Below, piece after piece: positions 17,832-27,801 of a stretch of 64,000 nt of DNA (the first letter of the stretch is position 1; each line of letters opens with the position of its first letter). Origin of the DNA: Cognataquiflexum nitidum (GTDB lineage: Bacteria > Bacteroidota > Bacteroidia > Cytophagales > Cyclobacteriaceae). The notes beneath the pieces were generated by a model. The model did no database searches. It was not told the origin of the DNA and was given only the letters and a program-made list of their open reading frames with translations. The position numbers and the translations under genes were made by a program. The stretch spans positions 62,001 to 126,000 of the forward strand of contig NZ_JAKZAM010000013.1 of the NCBI RefSeq assembly GCF_022538055.1, written 5' to 3'.

Positions 17832-19130
17832 ATGAATATATTATTATTAGGAAGTGGCGGAAGAGAGCATGCTTTTGCCTGGAAAATTGTAAACAGCCCA
17901 AACTGTAAACAGCTTTTTGTGGCACCGGGAAATGCCGGGACTGCATCCATTGCAAAAAATATAGCCATCTCCCCCACTGATTTTGCGGCATTGGCTGATT
18001 TCATTATAGAAAATCAAATAGACATGATTGTAGTGGGACCTGAAGAACCATTGGTCAAAGGTGTCTCCGATTTTTTTAGCAATCATTCAACCTTACATGG
18101 CTTGCCGGTGATAGGGCCATCACAGGCAGGCGCGCAGCTTGAAGGATCGAAGGATTTTTCAAAGCAGTTTATGCAGAAATATGGTGTTCCTACAGCTGCA
18201 TATGAAACATTCACAAAAGAAACCTTCGAGGACGGGATTGCCTTTATCCGAAAACAATCCTTACCGATAGTGCTTAAGGCCGACGGTCTTGCGGCAGGCA
18301 AAGGGGTTTTGATTTGCCTGAGCCATGCAGAAGCCGAAGAATCTCTAAAAGAAATGTTGCTTGAAAGTAAATTTGGAAATGCTTCCGATAAAGTTGTCAT
18401 TGAGCAGTTTCTGAAAGGAATTGAACTTTCTGTTTTTGTGGCTACAGACGGGAGCCATTATAAAATTCTCCCTGAAGCGAAGGATTATAAAAGAATCGGC
18501 GAGGGCGATACAGGTCTGAACACCGGAGGCATGGGAGCTGTCAGCCCTGTTCCTTTTGCAGATGAAGATTTTATCAAAAAAGTAGAAGAAAGAATCGTCA
18601 AGCCTACAATTCAGGGATTAAAAAAAGAGAATATCCCCTATGTTGGATTTCTATTTATAGGACTGATGAATGATGCCGGAAATCCCTATGTCATCGAATA
18701 CAATGTAAGAATGGGGGATCCAGAAACTGAAGCAGTATTGCCGCGGATCAGCAGTGATTTTGTAGATTTACTTTATTCTATGGGAACGGGTAATTTGGAT
18801 TCCTACCAATTGGAGACCGCTTCATATACCTGCACTACTGTAGTTTTGGTAGCAGGCGGCTATCCGGGAGATTACGAAAAAGGCAAAAAGATAGTAGGTC
18901 TTGACGCTCACGAATCATCGTCAAAATCCTTAATCTTTCATGCGGGCACGAAAATTTCTGATTCGGGAGAAATCCTTACAAACGGCGGAAGGGTACTTGC
19001 CATCACCGGCATAGGCAAAGACATCACCACAGCACTTGAAAACGCATATTCCAGGGCTTCTGAAGTTTGTTGGGAAGGTATATATTTTCGTAAAGACATT
19101 GGTCAGGATGTTTTGAAATTGAAAAAATAA
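17832..19130 (+). CDS. purD: Phosphoribosylamine-glycine ligase
   Basis: Second step of de novo purine synthesis: joins phosphoribosylamine and glycine with ATP. The 432-residue length and domains are standard. The N-terminal Rossmann-like domain carries LLLGSGGREHA (5-15), the ATP-grasp domain contains LKADGLAAGKG (about 145-155) and EYNVRMGDPE, and a C-terminal domain follows. It lies 14 bp after recQ and 45 bp before ricT on the same strand, so it may be expressed with them. Confidence 0.96.
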   Translation: MNILLLGSGGREHAFAWKIVNSPNCKQLFVAPGNAGTASIAKNIAISPTDFAALADFIIENQIDMIVVGPEEPLVKGVSDFFSNHSTLHGLPVIGPSQAGAQLEGSKDFSKQFMQKYGVPTAAYETFTKETFEDGIAFIRKQSLPIVLKADGLAAGKGVLICLSHAEAEESLKEMLLESKFGNASDKVVIEQFLKGIELSVFVATDGSHYKILPEAKDYKRIGEGDTGLNTGGMGAVSPVPFADEDFIKKVEERIVKPTIQGLKKENIPYVGFLFIGLMNDAGNPYVIEYNVRMGDPETEAVLPRISSDFVDLLYSMGTGNLDSYQLETASYTCTTVVLVAGGYPGDYEKGKKIVGLDAHESSSKSLIFHAGTKISDSGEILTNGGRVLAITGIGKDITTALENAYSRASEVCWEGIYFRKDIGQDVLKLKK

Positions 19131-19175
19131 ATACAAAACAAAGAGGAGAACATTTCTCCCATTATATATAAAAAT

Positions 19176-20591
19176 ATGTCAGGATGTACTAGCTGCTCAA
19201 CCACCTCCGGATCTAGCGGAGGTTGCCAAAATAACGGCACATGTGGTACAAGCGATTGCAATAAAATGAATTCCTTTGATTGGCTTACCCATATGGAGAT
19301 TCCGACAATTGATAAATTTGATATTGTCGAAATCAAATTCAAAGGTGGAAGAAAAGAGTATTACAGAAACATTGACCGCATTTTCCTCACCACAGGTGAC
19401 CCTGTAGTGGTAGATGTCCCCAATGGCCACCATATCGGATATGTGTCCTTGCAAGGCGAACTTGTTCGACTTCAGATGCAAAAAAGGAAAATCAAGGATG
19501 ATGATAATATCCTTAGGATCTATAGGGTAGCCACCCAAAAAGACCTTGAAAAGTGGGAAGAAGCCAAAAACAGGGAAATCCCGACTTTATACCGGGCAAA
19601 ACAGATCATCGACGAAATGAAAATGGAGATGAAACTGTCCGATGTCGAGTTTCAATCCGACAATTCTAAAGCCACCTTTTACTATTCCGCAGATGACCGT
19701 GTGGACTTCAGGGAATTGATCAAATCACTTGCATCGGAATTTAAAATCCGTGTTGAAATGCGTCAGATAAGTCTGAGGCAGGAAGCAGGAAGGCTTGGAG
19801 GAATCGGAGTCTGTGGCAGGGAATTGTGCTGCTCTACCTGGATCTATGACTTCAAGAGTGTGAATACCTCCGCTGCAAGGTACCAGAACCTTTCCCTCAA
19901 CCCAACCAAACTTTCAGGGCAATGCGGCAGACTAAAATGTTGCCTGAACTATGAGTTAGATACTTACATGACTGCTTTGAGTGATATTCCTGAAGTAGAC
20001 AAACCTCTTCAGACAGAAGCAGGATACGCAAAACTCCAGAAAACTGATATCTTCAGGAAACTGATGTGGTTCAGCTACAACAATGACAATAACTGGCATT
20101 CCATCACTTGCGAAAGGGTTTCTGAAATTCTTGAACTGAATTCAAAAGGGGTTATTCCTTATGATCTCAAAACCAACCATGGAAAGGAACAAGAAGACCT
20201 GATTTCAAAATCCAATATGGAACTTGAGGCTCTAGACAAAAAGTTTAGCAAAAACAAGAAAACCAAGAAGAAAAAGAAACCTAGAAATCCCGGAGAAAAC
20301 CTGTTGGGGGCCAAAGACAGTTCCGGACCTGAGGCCAGACAAATCACAACAAAACCCGAAGGAAAACCGAATAGGCAATCTTCTGAAAAGCCAAATCAAA
20401 ACAGGCAACCCCCTCCTCGAAAAAATGTAGAGAACCGTCCCAAACCGATTGAAAACCAAGAGAAAGGGCCTCAAATTCCTAGAGAAGTGAATCCTGAGCA
20501 AGTTTCAAAAAAGAAGAAAAACAACAAAAGACGGTTTAATTCAAGGAACAAGGGCGAGCAAAACAAAGGTGATCAAAACCAAGGACAATAA
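19176..20591 (+). CDS. ricT: PSP1-domain protein RicT (YaaT family)
   Basis: Homologue of RicT/YaaT, in Bacillus a member of the [4Fe-4S]-binding RicA-RicF-RicT complex that affects RNA processing. The PSP1 domain spans about residues 100-270 and has the paired Cys motifs GVCGRELCCSTW (about 210-221) and CGRLKCCLNYE (about 248-258). Two extensions are present. One is an N terminus of about 30 residues with five Cys (CTSC, GGCQNNGTCGTSDC). The other is a Lys/Pro/Asn-rich low-complexity tail of about 115 residues ending NKGDQNQGQ. gldH begins 1 bp after the stop. The Cys-rich head may be an additional metal site; that is inference. Confidence 0.9.
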   Translation: MSGCTSCSTTSGSSGGCQNNGTCGTSDCNKMNSFDWLTHMEIPTIDKFDIVEIKFKGGRKEYYRNIDRIFLTTGDPVVVDVPNGHHIGYVSLQGELVRLQMQKRKIKDDDNILRIYRVATQKDLEKWEEAKNREIPTLYRAKQIIDEMKMEMKLSDVEFQSDNSKATFYYSADDRVDFRELIKSLASEFKIRVEMRQISLRQEAGRLGGIGVCGRELCCSTWIYDFKSVNTSAARYQNLSLNPTKLSGQCGRLKCCLNYELDTYMTALSDIPEVDKPLQTEAGYAKLQKTDIFRKLMWFSYNNDNNWHSITCERVSEILELNSKGVIPYDLKTNHGKEQEDLISKSNMELEALDKKFSKNKKTKKKKKPRNPGENLLGAKDSSGPEARQITTKPEGKPNRQSSEKPNQNRQPPPRKNVENRPKPIENQEKGPQIPREVNPEQVSKKKKNNKRRFNSRNKGEQNKGDQNQGQ

Positions 20592-20592
20592 T

Positions 20593-21042
20593 ATGAATGC
20601 AAGATTTATAGCATTGATCTTCACGGTTGCCATCCTGATGGCAGGATGTAATGGTGAAAGGGTTTTTGAAGAATATAAGGGATTTAAATCAGGATCTTGG
20701 GATGTTTCGGATACTGTTTCTTTTGAGATTTCCGAGCTTCCATCTTCCCACAGTACTATATTGGGAATAAAGTATACCAAAGATTATGAGTTTAGAAATC
20801 TTTATTTGAGATATATCTTGAAGGATAGCCTTGATCAAATAGTGGAGACCAAGTTATTGGACATACCCTTATTTGATAGTAAAACCGGAAAACCACTCGG
20901 TGAAGGATATGGTAGTTCTTTTACGAAATATGATACACTTCCTCTGGAAAATACTTTCAGCAGTATTCACATTTTGCAATACATGAGAGTGGAAAAACTT
21001 TCTGGAGTTGAAACAGTCGGAGTGAAAGTGATAAAAAAATAG
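20593..21042 (+). CDS. gldH: Gliding motility lipoprotein GldH
   Basis: Periplasm-facing lipoprotein of the GldH family, required in Flavobacterium for gliding and found widely in non-gliding Bacteroidota. The ATG at 20593 gives 149 residues with a lipoprotein signal (ILMAGC, Cys about 18). The mature part has the usual VFEEYKGF, YKYKDYEF-like region (YTKDYEFRNLYLRY) and the end of the domain HILQYMRVEKLSGVETVGVKV. An upstream in-frame GTG inside ricT is possible but would disturb the signal peptide. The gene starts 1 bp after the ricT stop. It converges with the helicase gene with only 2 bp between the two stops. Confidence 0.88.
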   Translation: MNARFIALIFTVAILMAGCNGERVFEEYKGFKSGSWDVSDTVSFEISELPSSHSTILGIKYTKDYEFRNLYLRYILKDSLDQIVETKLLDIPLFDSKTGKPLGEGYGSSFTKYDTLPLENTFSSIHILQYMRVEKLSGVETVGVKVIKK

Positions 21043-21044
21043 CC

Positions 21045-24000
21045 TCAATCTCCCAATATTGGTCTATCCATCCAATATTGCCTGCTGTAATAAAACCTGT
21101 ATGGCCATCCTTTTTCCTTCAACTGAAGTGGATGATATACAAATGCTTCTTTAGCGCTAGAGGCGTCATACAACCTTTGGTCATCAGTGACCAATGCTTC
21201 CCGATATTGATCATTGATTTTGACTGCAAGATCCATCCATGTAGAGGAGGGGAATTTTTCTAATGAAAATCCTTGGTTATCCCCCTCAATCTTGTCTTTC
21301 AAAGACCAGCCGGTTTCAAATCTGTGGGGAACCTGAACAGGTATTTCGAAGGCCTTTCCTTTAGAAATATCAATAACAAAATTGAGATAATCCCTGAGTA
21401 ATTTGATTCCCTCATTTTTCAATTGATCGGCATTAAAATCAGTAGGTTTGATGCTACTGATGACAGTGATTTCTTTTTTGGCCCTTGAGATTGCCACATT
21501 CAACCTATTGATCCCGCCTTTTTTGGAAAGCATCCCAAAGTTGGCAATGAGTTTTCCTTTTTTATTCTTGGCATATCCTATACAAAATATCACCCTGTCA
21601 AATTCGTCCCCCTGCACATTTTCAATATTCTTGATGGAGATGTTTTCTTGTTGGATCACATTTTCTTTGAATACGAGTTCACGGATATATTCCATTTGAA
21701 AAAAATTGAAAGTGATCACCCCGATACTTTGCTGTGGATCGATTTCCTGAATCAACTTTATTTCCTCCAATACCGCTTCTGCTTCCCTCACATTAACTTG
21801 TTTCTCCCAAATACCATCTACATACTTCCATTTGAATGGATTTTTCGCTTCATTGACTAATTCCATTCTGGCCAACATTTTCAGCCTATTTTCATAAAAA
21901 ATCTGATTAGAAAAATGAATAAGGGGCAGTTGCTCACTTCTATAATGTCCCTGTAACCAAAATTTCTTAAAATAGGCAGACGCAAGTTCAAGCAATGATT
22001 CGGTCTCTGTTTCGATACCCTCCTCGTCAGTTTCCAGCCTCACCTGATACAGGTCAAACGGCCTCAGTTGATTGGAATCTCCGGCTATGACTGTCTGTTT
22101 CCCCCTCAGCATTGCCGGAAGTCCACGCTCAACATAACATTGTGAGGATTCATCAAAAATTACAAGATCAAAAGATTGCTTCAATGGAAAAAGCGCGGAT
22201 ACAGTCTCCGGTGAAGCAAGCCAACAGGGTACCAATTGGAATATTTCCCTTTCGAAATTTTCCACCAATTTTTTAATGCTCCAGATTCTCTTCTGCTTAC
22301 CTACCTGATGGGAAAGTTCACGGTATGTCAAAAGATTCCCAAGTCTGTTGTATTCAAGGTTTTTGTAAGTGTTTTCCCTTAACCTGATTTCGGCAATGTA
22401 TCTGGACAGTTTCCATTTTTCCAAAACTGCCTCCATCAATTCTTCTTGGGTCTGATTGGTTTTTGGTGTGACCACATCCTGAAGCAAAGGATATTTGGTC
22501 TCAATATGGCCTATCCAGCTAAGTTTTAGGCCTGATAAAAACAGATTTTTAAGACTATCAAATTCCCTTTTCGGATTCGTTACAAGGATTTTTTCCATGA
22601 CTTGGATATCCTGATCCTTCAGTCGGTTTCGCAACCTATCGAATGTCACGATATCAGGAAAGACCTCATTTACCTGGGATTTGAGAGATAAAATCCCTTC
22701 TCCCGTTCTCTCTGTAAAAAGATGTTGAATCTGAATTTTACTCAGGTAAAGGGACCAATAGGGAATTTTCGCCTCTAACTCTTCAATATTTTTTAAAATC
22801 AAATTGAGCCTTCCTAAAAAACCAATTCCAGAATCCAGCTTTTCTGTCAAAACCTCTGTCAAAGCGCCAAATTCATGATATATGTTTTTGGCCTTAACCG
22901 TCTCTTTATATAAATCTGATACATGGTTAAAGGAAATAAAGTCAAAAGGTTTTTCAGGTAACTCAATCCAGTCTTTTTCTATCAAAAGAGAATATTGATG
23001 GTTTAGATTCAATCGGTTTTCAAGCTTTTTGATCAAAGTATTCACCCCCACAGCATTGGATTGTAACTTATTTTTAGCCAATAAATGGTAAATACTTTGG
23101 AATCTTTTCTTTTTCCAGAACAAGGGAATATTCCTTCTCCAGCCTTTTTTTCTTTCCAAAAACTCTAAAGAAAGCCGGAGGAGGTTTTCAGTCTTTCCGT
23201 CCTCACTTTGCCATTCCACCCCTTCTTCGGATAAAAGGAACTTGATAGCATCAAGCTTATGCTCGAGCCAAAGAAGATCCACTTCACTTTCAGGTAAATT
23301 TTTTAAGGCCCAAAATAGGTGCAAGTTTTGCTCTTGCTTCAGGAGCTTCAATAAATCTTGGATCTTTTGTTTTTGCTCATAAAAGGAAAATAAAAATGAT
23401 GACTCAAATGAATCAAGGCCTGTAAAATCACCTTCAAAACTTTGCTTTAGTAGATGAATCTCAGACATGACTTCCTCAATCCTTTTGGACACAGCCGGTT
23501 CAAAACTACTAAAATCAACCCTGTGGAGCCAAAAGGACTCAGGGTTTTGATAGCTTCTATAAAAACCGGAATAAGATTTGAAATCCCTTAAAAAATCATT
23601 TACCATTCCCGCGTGAAACCTTCTGTAATATTGGGTCATGTCAAATGCCTCATCGGACAATTTGGAACCTAGATAAAGTTCTTTTACCGGTACACCACAT
23701 TCTTCCGTATTGTAGAGGGCTTTTTTCAAACTCGAGAAATAGTCACTTTGGTAATCTATCAGTCTTGAATATTGAGAAAACTGCCTTTCCAACTGAATAG
23801 CATCAATACCCCTATTCAACTCCTGATACCTATCCAAAGACAGGATTTGATCCTGTATCTTTTTATATAAAGCCTTTCTGTCGGCCCGAAAATCATGTAC
23901 CAAAGACAAAAAAGAACCAAATCCTTCATTTGACAACCTTTTAAACACCACATCCAAGGCAGCTCGTTTTTGTGAAACGATGAGCACTTTTTTTCCCCTC

Positions 24001-24989
24001 GATATAAAATCAATGGCAAGGTTACTGATGAGTTGGGATTTTCCGGTACCCGGAGGGCCTTCCACTACGCAGGATCTTCCTTCTCTTACTGATTTGATGA
24101 CTTCCTCCTGACTCGCATCCACCGGAAAAACAGTGTAAAGCTGGTCTTCACGGACAGATATTGGTTGCTCCTCTTCCGGTGCAAACCATTTATGAAATAA
24201 AGATTCCAAATCAGGGAACTCCTCTCCTGCTATCAGGTCTTCATAATCCTGAATCAAAAAACTTGCTTTCTGAGAAAACTGGCCCAAAACGCCGTAGGGC
24301 CTTAATTGAAGTTTTCCGGTTTTGAGTTTCTCCTCGTCCAGGGACTTAGAAGATTCGGGAATAGTGGAAATCTTGTTTTCGTATAATTCAGAACTGAAGT
24401 TCAAAAAAAACTCTTCTTTGAGCAAAGCATACAAATCATTCCGGAAACCTATTGGATCGGTTGAGAAATTTTCCAAAGGGTTTTCCTCTCCGAAATAATT
24501 GTGGGCTTTGCCATAAATATGGGCATATGCCAACAAAAAAGCTTTGTTGAATAAGGGGACATCACCGGCATTTCGGGTCAAAATCCACCGATTTTCCATT
24601 TTCTCCAATTCTACCGGAAAGAAAATCAAAGGGCATCTGATTACTTGGTCATTGAGTAATTTCCCTTCTACAAATGGCCAACCCACAAAAAGGCTCTTTT
24701 CGCCCGTTTCGGTTTCAGCAGTTTTGACGAGGTGCTCAAGCCTGTTGAGCCTTTGGGATAGCAGATTGACTTTTGAATCACGTGGATCAGCCAAAGGAAT
24801 CAATGAAATATTTTTGTCTTTGCCCAAAATTGCTTCAATGAGCCCAAAAGCCGGTTGGTGGTTTAAAAAATCCAGGTCATTCAAATCTATCATCTGATTG
24901 GGAATCAATCGGGGCAGGTATATCGACCGGTTCCTGCTGGAAAGGTCCAATAACCTATTGAGATAAATCTGAAGGATATCCTTGAGCAT
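21045..24989 (-). CDS. Large superfamily 1 (UPF1/DNA2-like) helicase with AAA domains (1314 aa)
   Basis: Predicted cytoplasmic nucleic-acid helicase/ATPase. The N-terminal region (about 1-290) resembles the DUF4011-type lead domain, beginning LKDILQIYLNRLLDLSSRNRS. Walker A GPPGTGKSQ is near residue 313 and motif Ia is IVSQKRAALDVV. A long helical insertion covers about 380-900. Walker B FDESSQC is near 946, motif III is VIAGDSNQLRPF, and motifs V/VI include VQGDEFDRVIF and LNVAISRAKKE. The start at 24989 lies 4 bp after the SDR stop; a longer in-frame start inside the SDR gene is less likely. The target is unknown. Related multi-domain helicases occur in both repair and defence contexts, and the context here does not decide. 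Confidence 0.8.
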   Translation of the reverse strand: MLKDILQIYLNRLLDLSSRNRSIYLPRLIPNQMIDLNDLDFLNHQPAFGLIEAILGKDKNISLIPLADPRDSKVNLLSQRLNRLEHLVKTAETETGEKSLFVGWPFVEGKLLNDQVIRCPLIFFPVELEKMENRWILTRNAGDVPLFNKAFLLAYAHIYGKAHNYFGEENPLENFSTDPIGFRNDLYALLKEEFFLNFSSELYENKISTIPESSKSLDEEKLKTGKLQLRPYGVLGQFSQKASFLIQDYEDLIAGEEFPDLESLFHKWFAPEEEQPISVREDQLYTVFPVDASQEEVIKSVREGRSCVVEGPPGTGKSQLISNLAIDFISRGKKVLIVSQKRAALDVVFKRLSNEGFGSFLSLVHDFRADRKALYKKIQDQILSLDRYQELNRGIDAIQLERQFSQYSRLIDYQSDYFSSLKKALYNTEECGVPVKELYLGSKLSDEAFDMTQYYRRFHAGMVNDFLRDFKSYSGFYRSYQNPESFWLHRVDFSSFEPAVSKRIEEVMSEIHLLKQSFEGDFTGLDSFESSFLFSFYEQKQKIQDLLKLLKQEQNLHLFWALKNLPESEVDLLWLEHKLDAIKFLLSEEGVEWQSEDGKTENLLRLSLEFLERKKGWRRNIPLFWKKKRFQSIYHLLAKNKLQSNAVGVNTLIKKLENRLNLNHQYSLLIEKDWIELPEKPFDFISFNHVSDLYKETVKAKNIYHEFGALTEVLTEKLDSGIGFLGRLNLILKNIEELEAKIPYWSLYLSKIQIQHLFTERTGEGILSLKSQVNEVFPDIVTFDRLRNRLKDQDIQVMEKILVTNPKREFDSLKNLFLSGLKLSWIGHIETKYPLLQDVVTPKTNQTQEELMEAVLEKWKLSRYIAEIRLRENTYKNLEYNRLGNLLTYRELSHQVGKQKRIWSIKKLVENFEREIFQLVPCWLASPETVSALFPLKQSFDLVIFDESSQCYVERGLPAMLRGKQTVIAGDSNQLRPFDLYQVRLETDEEGIETETESLLELASAYFKKFWLQGHYRSEQLPLIHFSNQIFYENRLKMLARMELVNEAKNPFKWKYVDGIWEKQVNVREAEAVLEEIKLIQEIDPQQSIGVITFNFFQMEYIRELVFKENVIQQENISIKNIENVQGDEFDRVIFCIGYAKNKKGKLIANFGMLSKKGGINRLNVAISRAKKEITVISSIKPTDFNADQLKNEGIKLLRDYLNFVIDISKGKAFEIPVQVPHRFETGWSLKDKIEGDNQGFSLEKFPSSTWMDLAVKINDQYREALVTDDQRLYDASSAKEAFVYHPLQLKEKGWPYRFYYSRQYWMDRPILGD

Positions 24990-24993
24990 GGGT

Positions 24994-25806
24994 TTATTTG
25001 AAAGGGGAATCTTTTTCTTTGGCCATGTGATTATACACAATCCCATCCATGATTCCCGGCATCCATTTATTCAGAAACACAGCCAATTTCCCCTGCCTTG
25101 TAAGTACAATATCCCTTTTTCTTTTGATGGTCGCTTGGAAAATTTCTTGGGCAACTTCCTCTGATGTCATCATTTTTTCTTCCTCTCTGGGCGATTCTCC
25201 CTGAACAGTTCCGTCGGCGGTCAGTGCATTATTGCGGATATTTGATGCAGTAAAACCCGGGCAAGCCACCAAGACATGAACTCCCCTTTTCATCACCTCC
25301 GTCCTTAGGGATTCAAAAAAACCATTCATCGCATATTTGCTTGCTGTATAGGCTGTTCGGGCAGGAGTACCTCGATAGCCGTTGATAGAAGAGACCCCTA
25401 CTATCGATCCTTTATATTTAAGAATATGAGGAAGGCAATATTTGGACGCGTAGACTGTACCCCAAAAATTTGTATCCATCACTTTTCTGAAAACCTCCAT
25501 ATCTAAATCTTCAAATAATGCCCGCATCGAGATCCCGGCATTGTTGATCAGGATGTCGATTCTACCGAAATGCCCGATTGTCTCCTCAGCTATTTTTTTA
25601 TTGTCTGATTCCGAACCTGCATCCGCCAAAATCCCATAAGCGTCTATTCCTGACTTTCTGAGCAAATCTAAGGCATTGTCCAATTTGGCCTGAGACCTTC
25701 CGGTGATTACGACCTTGCAGCCTGCTTTTCCAAAAACCAATGCGCAAGCCTCTCCTATTCCTGAAGTAGCTCCGGTCACAATGACAACTTTATCTTTTAA
25801 TTTCAT
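24994..25806 (-). CDS. Short-chain dehydrogenase/reductase
   Basis: Classical SDR, 270 residues: nucleotide-binding motif TGATSGIGE (about 11-19), NNAG (about 88-91), catalytic Ser in GVSSINGYRG and the Tyr153-x3-Lys157 pair (YTASK). The Gly/Arg pattern after the second strand (ITGRSQAKLD) favours NADP(H). The C terminus is longer than in simple SDRs and basic (IKRKRDIVLTRQGK), similar to the membrane-associated DHRS7-like group. It is the first gene of a two-gene minus-strand unit with the helicase. The substrate cannot be inferred. Confidence 0.92.
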   Translation of the reverse strand: MKLKDKVVIVTGATSGIGEACALVFGKAGCKVVITGRSQAKLDNALDLLRKSGIDAYGILADAGSESDNKKIAEETIGHFGRIDILINNAGISMRALFEDLDMEVFRKVMDTNFWGTVYASKYCLPHILKYKGSIVGVSSINGYRGTPARTAYTASKYAMNGFFESLRTEVMKRGVHVLVACPGFTASNIRNNALTADGTVQGESPREEEKMMTSEEVAQEIFQATIKRKRDIVLTRQGKLAVFLNKWMPGIMDGIVYNHMAKEKDSPFK

Positions 25807-25981
25807 GGATGTGGGTTTGAAAGCTTAAAGATAAAAATTCGACTTGAAGGCTTGCAATCAGATCAGATGTTTTTAGGAAGATAGATCATATCGTGGCTTT
25901 CAGGAATCAGGATTGGTTTAGCTTGAGATTTTAATTTTTCATTTCTCCAATCTTCCGAGCCAAAACCTTATTTTTGCGCCC

Positions 25982-27388
25982 ATGTCAAGAAAGATGAAAA
26001 ATAAAGTAATCCCTAACCTGAGGATTGAAAGGATAGCGGCGGAAGGTAAATGTGTAGCACATCATGAGGGAAAAGTGGTTTTTGTACAGAATACAGCTCC
26101 CGGTGATTTGGTGGATGTCCGCATCAGCAGAGGAAAAAGCTCCTTCATGGAGGGGGAAGCCATTAGATTTCATGAATATTCTAAAGACAGAATCGAACCT
26201 TTTTGTTCTCACTTTGGAACTTGCGGAGGTTGCAAATGGCAACATATCAATTACGATTTACAGAAAAATTACAAAAGACAGCAAGTTGTCGATCAGTTTG
26301 AAAGGATAGCCAAAGTAGAAATTCCTGAAGTATTGCCAATTCTTGGCTCGGCAAAAACACAATACTACCGCAACAAACTTGACTTTACATTTTCCAACAA
26401 CCGTTGGCTGACGAGAGAAGAAATCAATTCCGGGGCCCAATTTGAAAGAAATGCCTTGGGGTTTCATATTCCCAAGATGTTTGACAAAATAATAGATATC
26501 GATCATTGCTATCTTCAGGGAAATATTTCCAATGAAGTCCGTATAGCGGTGAGAGACTTTGCCTTGGAAGAAAAACTCTCCTTCTATGACATCCGAAATC
26601 AGGTCGGACTTCTGAGAAACCTGATTATCAGAACCACGAGTACAGGTGAATCAATGGTCATTGTCCAATTTGGCGAGGATGACATGGAGTCTGTCAATAA
26701 AGTCATGAAATTTCTTCAGCAAAAATTCCCCCAGATCACTTCCTTACTTTATATCATCAACCTGAAAAAGAACGAAACCTTCAACGACCTTGATGTCATC
26801 ACCTTTTCAGGCAAGGACTACATAGAGGAAGAAATGGAAGGCCTCAAATTCCGGATCGGTCCCAAATCTTTTTACCAGACCAATTCCGAACAGGCTTACG
26901 AACTTTATAAGGTTGCAAGAGATTTTGCCGGCCTTCAGGGCAATGAAGTGGTTTTTGACCTTTATACCGGTACAGGCACAATTGCAAATTTTGTGGCCAA
27001 AAACGCAAAACAGGTCATAGGGATAGAATATGTCGAGGCTGCCATCGAAGATGCAAAGCTAAACGCCACAGTGAATGGAATAGAAAATACCCAGTTTTAT
27101 GCAGGTGACCTGAAGGATATTCTGACTGAAGATTTTGCAAAAAACCATCCAAAACCTGATGTCGTCATCACCGATCCTCCGAGGGCAGGGATGCACGAGG
27201 ATGTGGTCAAAATGTTATTGAAACTGGAAGCTCCAAAAATCGTGTATGTAAGCTGCAACCCAGCCACCCAAGCGAGGGATGTGGCTTGGCTATCAGAGAA
27301 ATATTCGGTAGATAAAATCCAGCCGGTGGATATGTTTCCCCATACCTATCATGTAGAAAATGTAGTACGCTTAACTTTAAAACCATGA
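25982..27388 (+). CDS. rlmD: 23S rRNA (uracil-5-)-methyltransferase RlmD
   Basis: SAM-dependent m5U methyltransferase of the RumA/TrmA family, expected to modify U1939 of 23S rRNA. The TRAM domain is at about residues 8-65. The [4Fe-4S] ligands CSHFGTCGGC (about 75-84) have a further Cys in DHCYLQ. The SAM-binding motif is FDLYTGTGTIANF (about 326-338), DPPRAG is at about 398-403, and the catalytic Cys is in YVSCNPAT (about 420-427). The length of 468 is normal for Bacteroidota. Starts at 25982 or at an in-frame ATG 12 bp later are both possible. It overlaps the next gene by four bases (ATGA). Confidence 0.94.
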   Translation: MSRKMKNKVIPNLRIERIAAEGKCVAHHEGKVVFVQNTAPGDLVDVRISRGKSSFMEGEAIRFHEYSKDRIEPFCSHFGTCGGCKWQHINYDLQKNYKRQQVVDQFERIAKVEIPEVLPILGSAKTQYYRNKLDFTFSNNRWLTREEINSGAQFERNALGFHIPKMFDKIIDIDHCYLQGNISNEVRIAVRDFALEEKLSFYDIRNQVGLLRNLIIRTTSTGESMVIVQFGEDDMESVNKVMKFLQQKFPQITSLLYIINLKKNETFNDLDVITFSGKDYIEEEMEGLKFRIGPKSFYQTNSEQAYELYKVARDFAGLQGNEVVFDLYTGTGTIANFVAKNAKQVIGIEYVEAAIEDAKLNATVNGIENTQFYAGDLKDILTEDFAKNHPKPDVVITDPPRAGMHEDVVKMLLKLEAPKIVYVSCNPATQARDVAWLSEKYSVDKIQPVDMFPHTYHVENVVRLTLKP

Positions 27389-27762
27389 TTTCAGATTTCA
27401 ATGATCCCGAACTAAGCGGCAAATATCTTGGAACCATTACCAAAGACTTTGTCAAAGTTTCGGATATCCTTAAAGAAGCTTCCTATCAGGTCAGAAGTAG
27501 AAAATTCTCTGACTTTCCGATCTTTCCTATTTCAAAAGATGTACAGCCTATTGGAAAATTGCTTTTGGGCAAAGTGGAAAAAGACTTGGATTGGAATTAT
27601 TTCATCACCTACGTAGATGAATTTTTACAAAGGAAACTTATAGCTGAGGAATTATTGGATGAATTTAAGGCTGCTTACAAAGACCCCGATGAGTTCTGTT
27701 GCCTCTTTGTAATGGATGGGGTCTTTACAAGTTTCGTGTATATACCTTATCCTGAAGATTAA
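27385..27762 (+). CDS. Conserved small protein of unknown function (125 aa)
   Basis: I do not recognise a characterised family. Its start overlaps the rlmD stop (ATGA), so it is translationally coupled to rlmD. The predicted soluble protein has no signal peptide or membrane segment. Notable segments are DVQPIGKLLLGKVEKDLDWNYFITYVDEF (split here as motif at about 53-81) and a C-terminal FCCLFVMDGVFTSFVYIPYP with a Cys pair. The unit is closed by a strong terminator 9 bp after the stop. Confidence 0.75.
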   Translation: MISDFNDPELSGKYLGTITKDFVKVSDILKEASYQVRSRKFSDFPIFPISKDVQPIGKLLLGKVEKDLDWNYFITYVDEFLQRKLIAEELLDEFKAAYKDPDEFCCLFVMDGVFTSFVYIPYPED

Positions 27763-27770
27763 GTTTTATA

Positions 27771-27801
27771 AAGTCCTGAAAAATTCAGGACTTATTATTT
27801 T
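27771..27801 (+). terminator. Intrinsic terminator after the rlmD unit
   Basis: 10-bp perfect stem AAGTCCTGAA (27771-27780) with TTCAGGACTT (27784-27793), loop AAA, followed by a T-rich tract. Confidence 0.88.
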
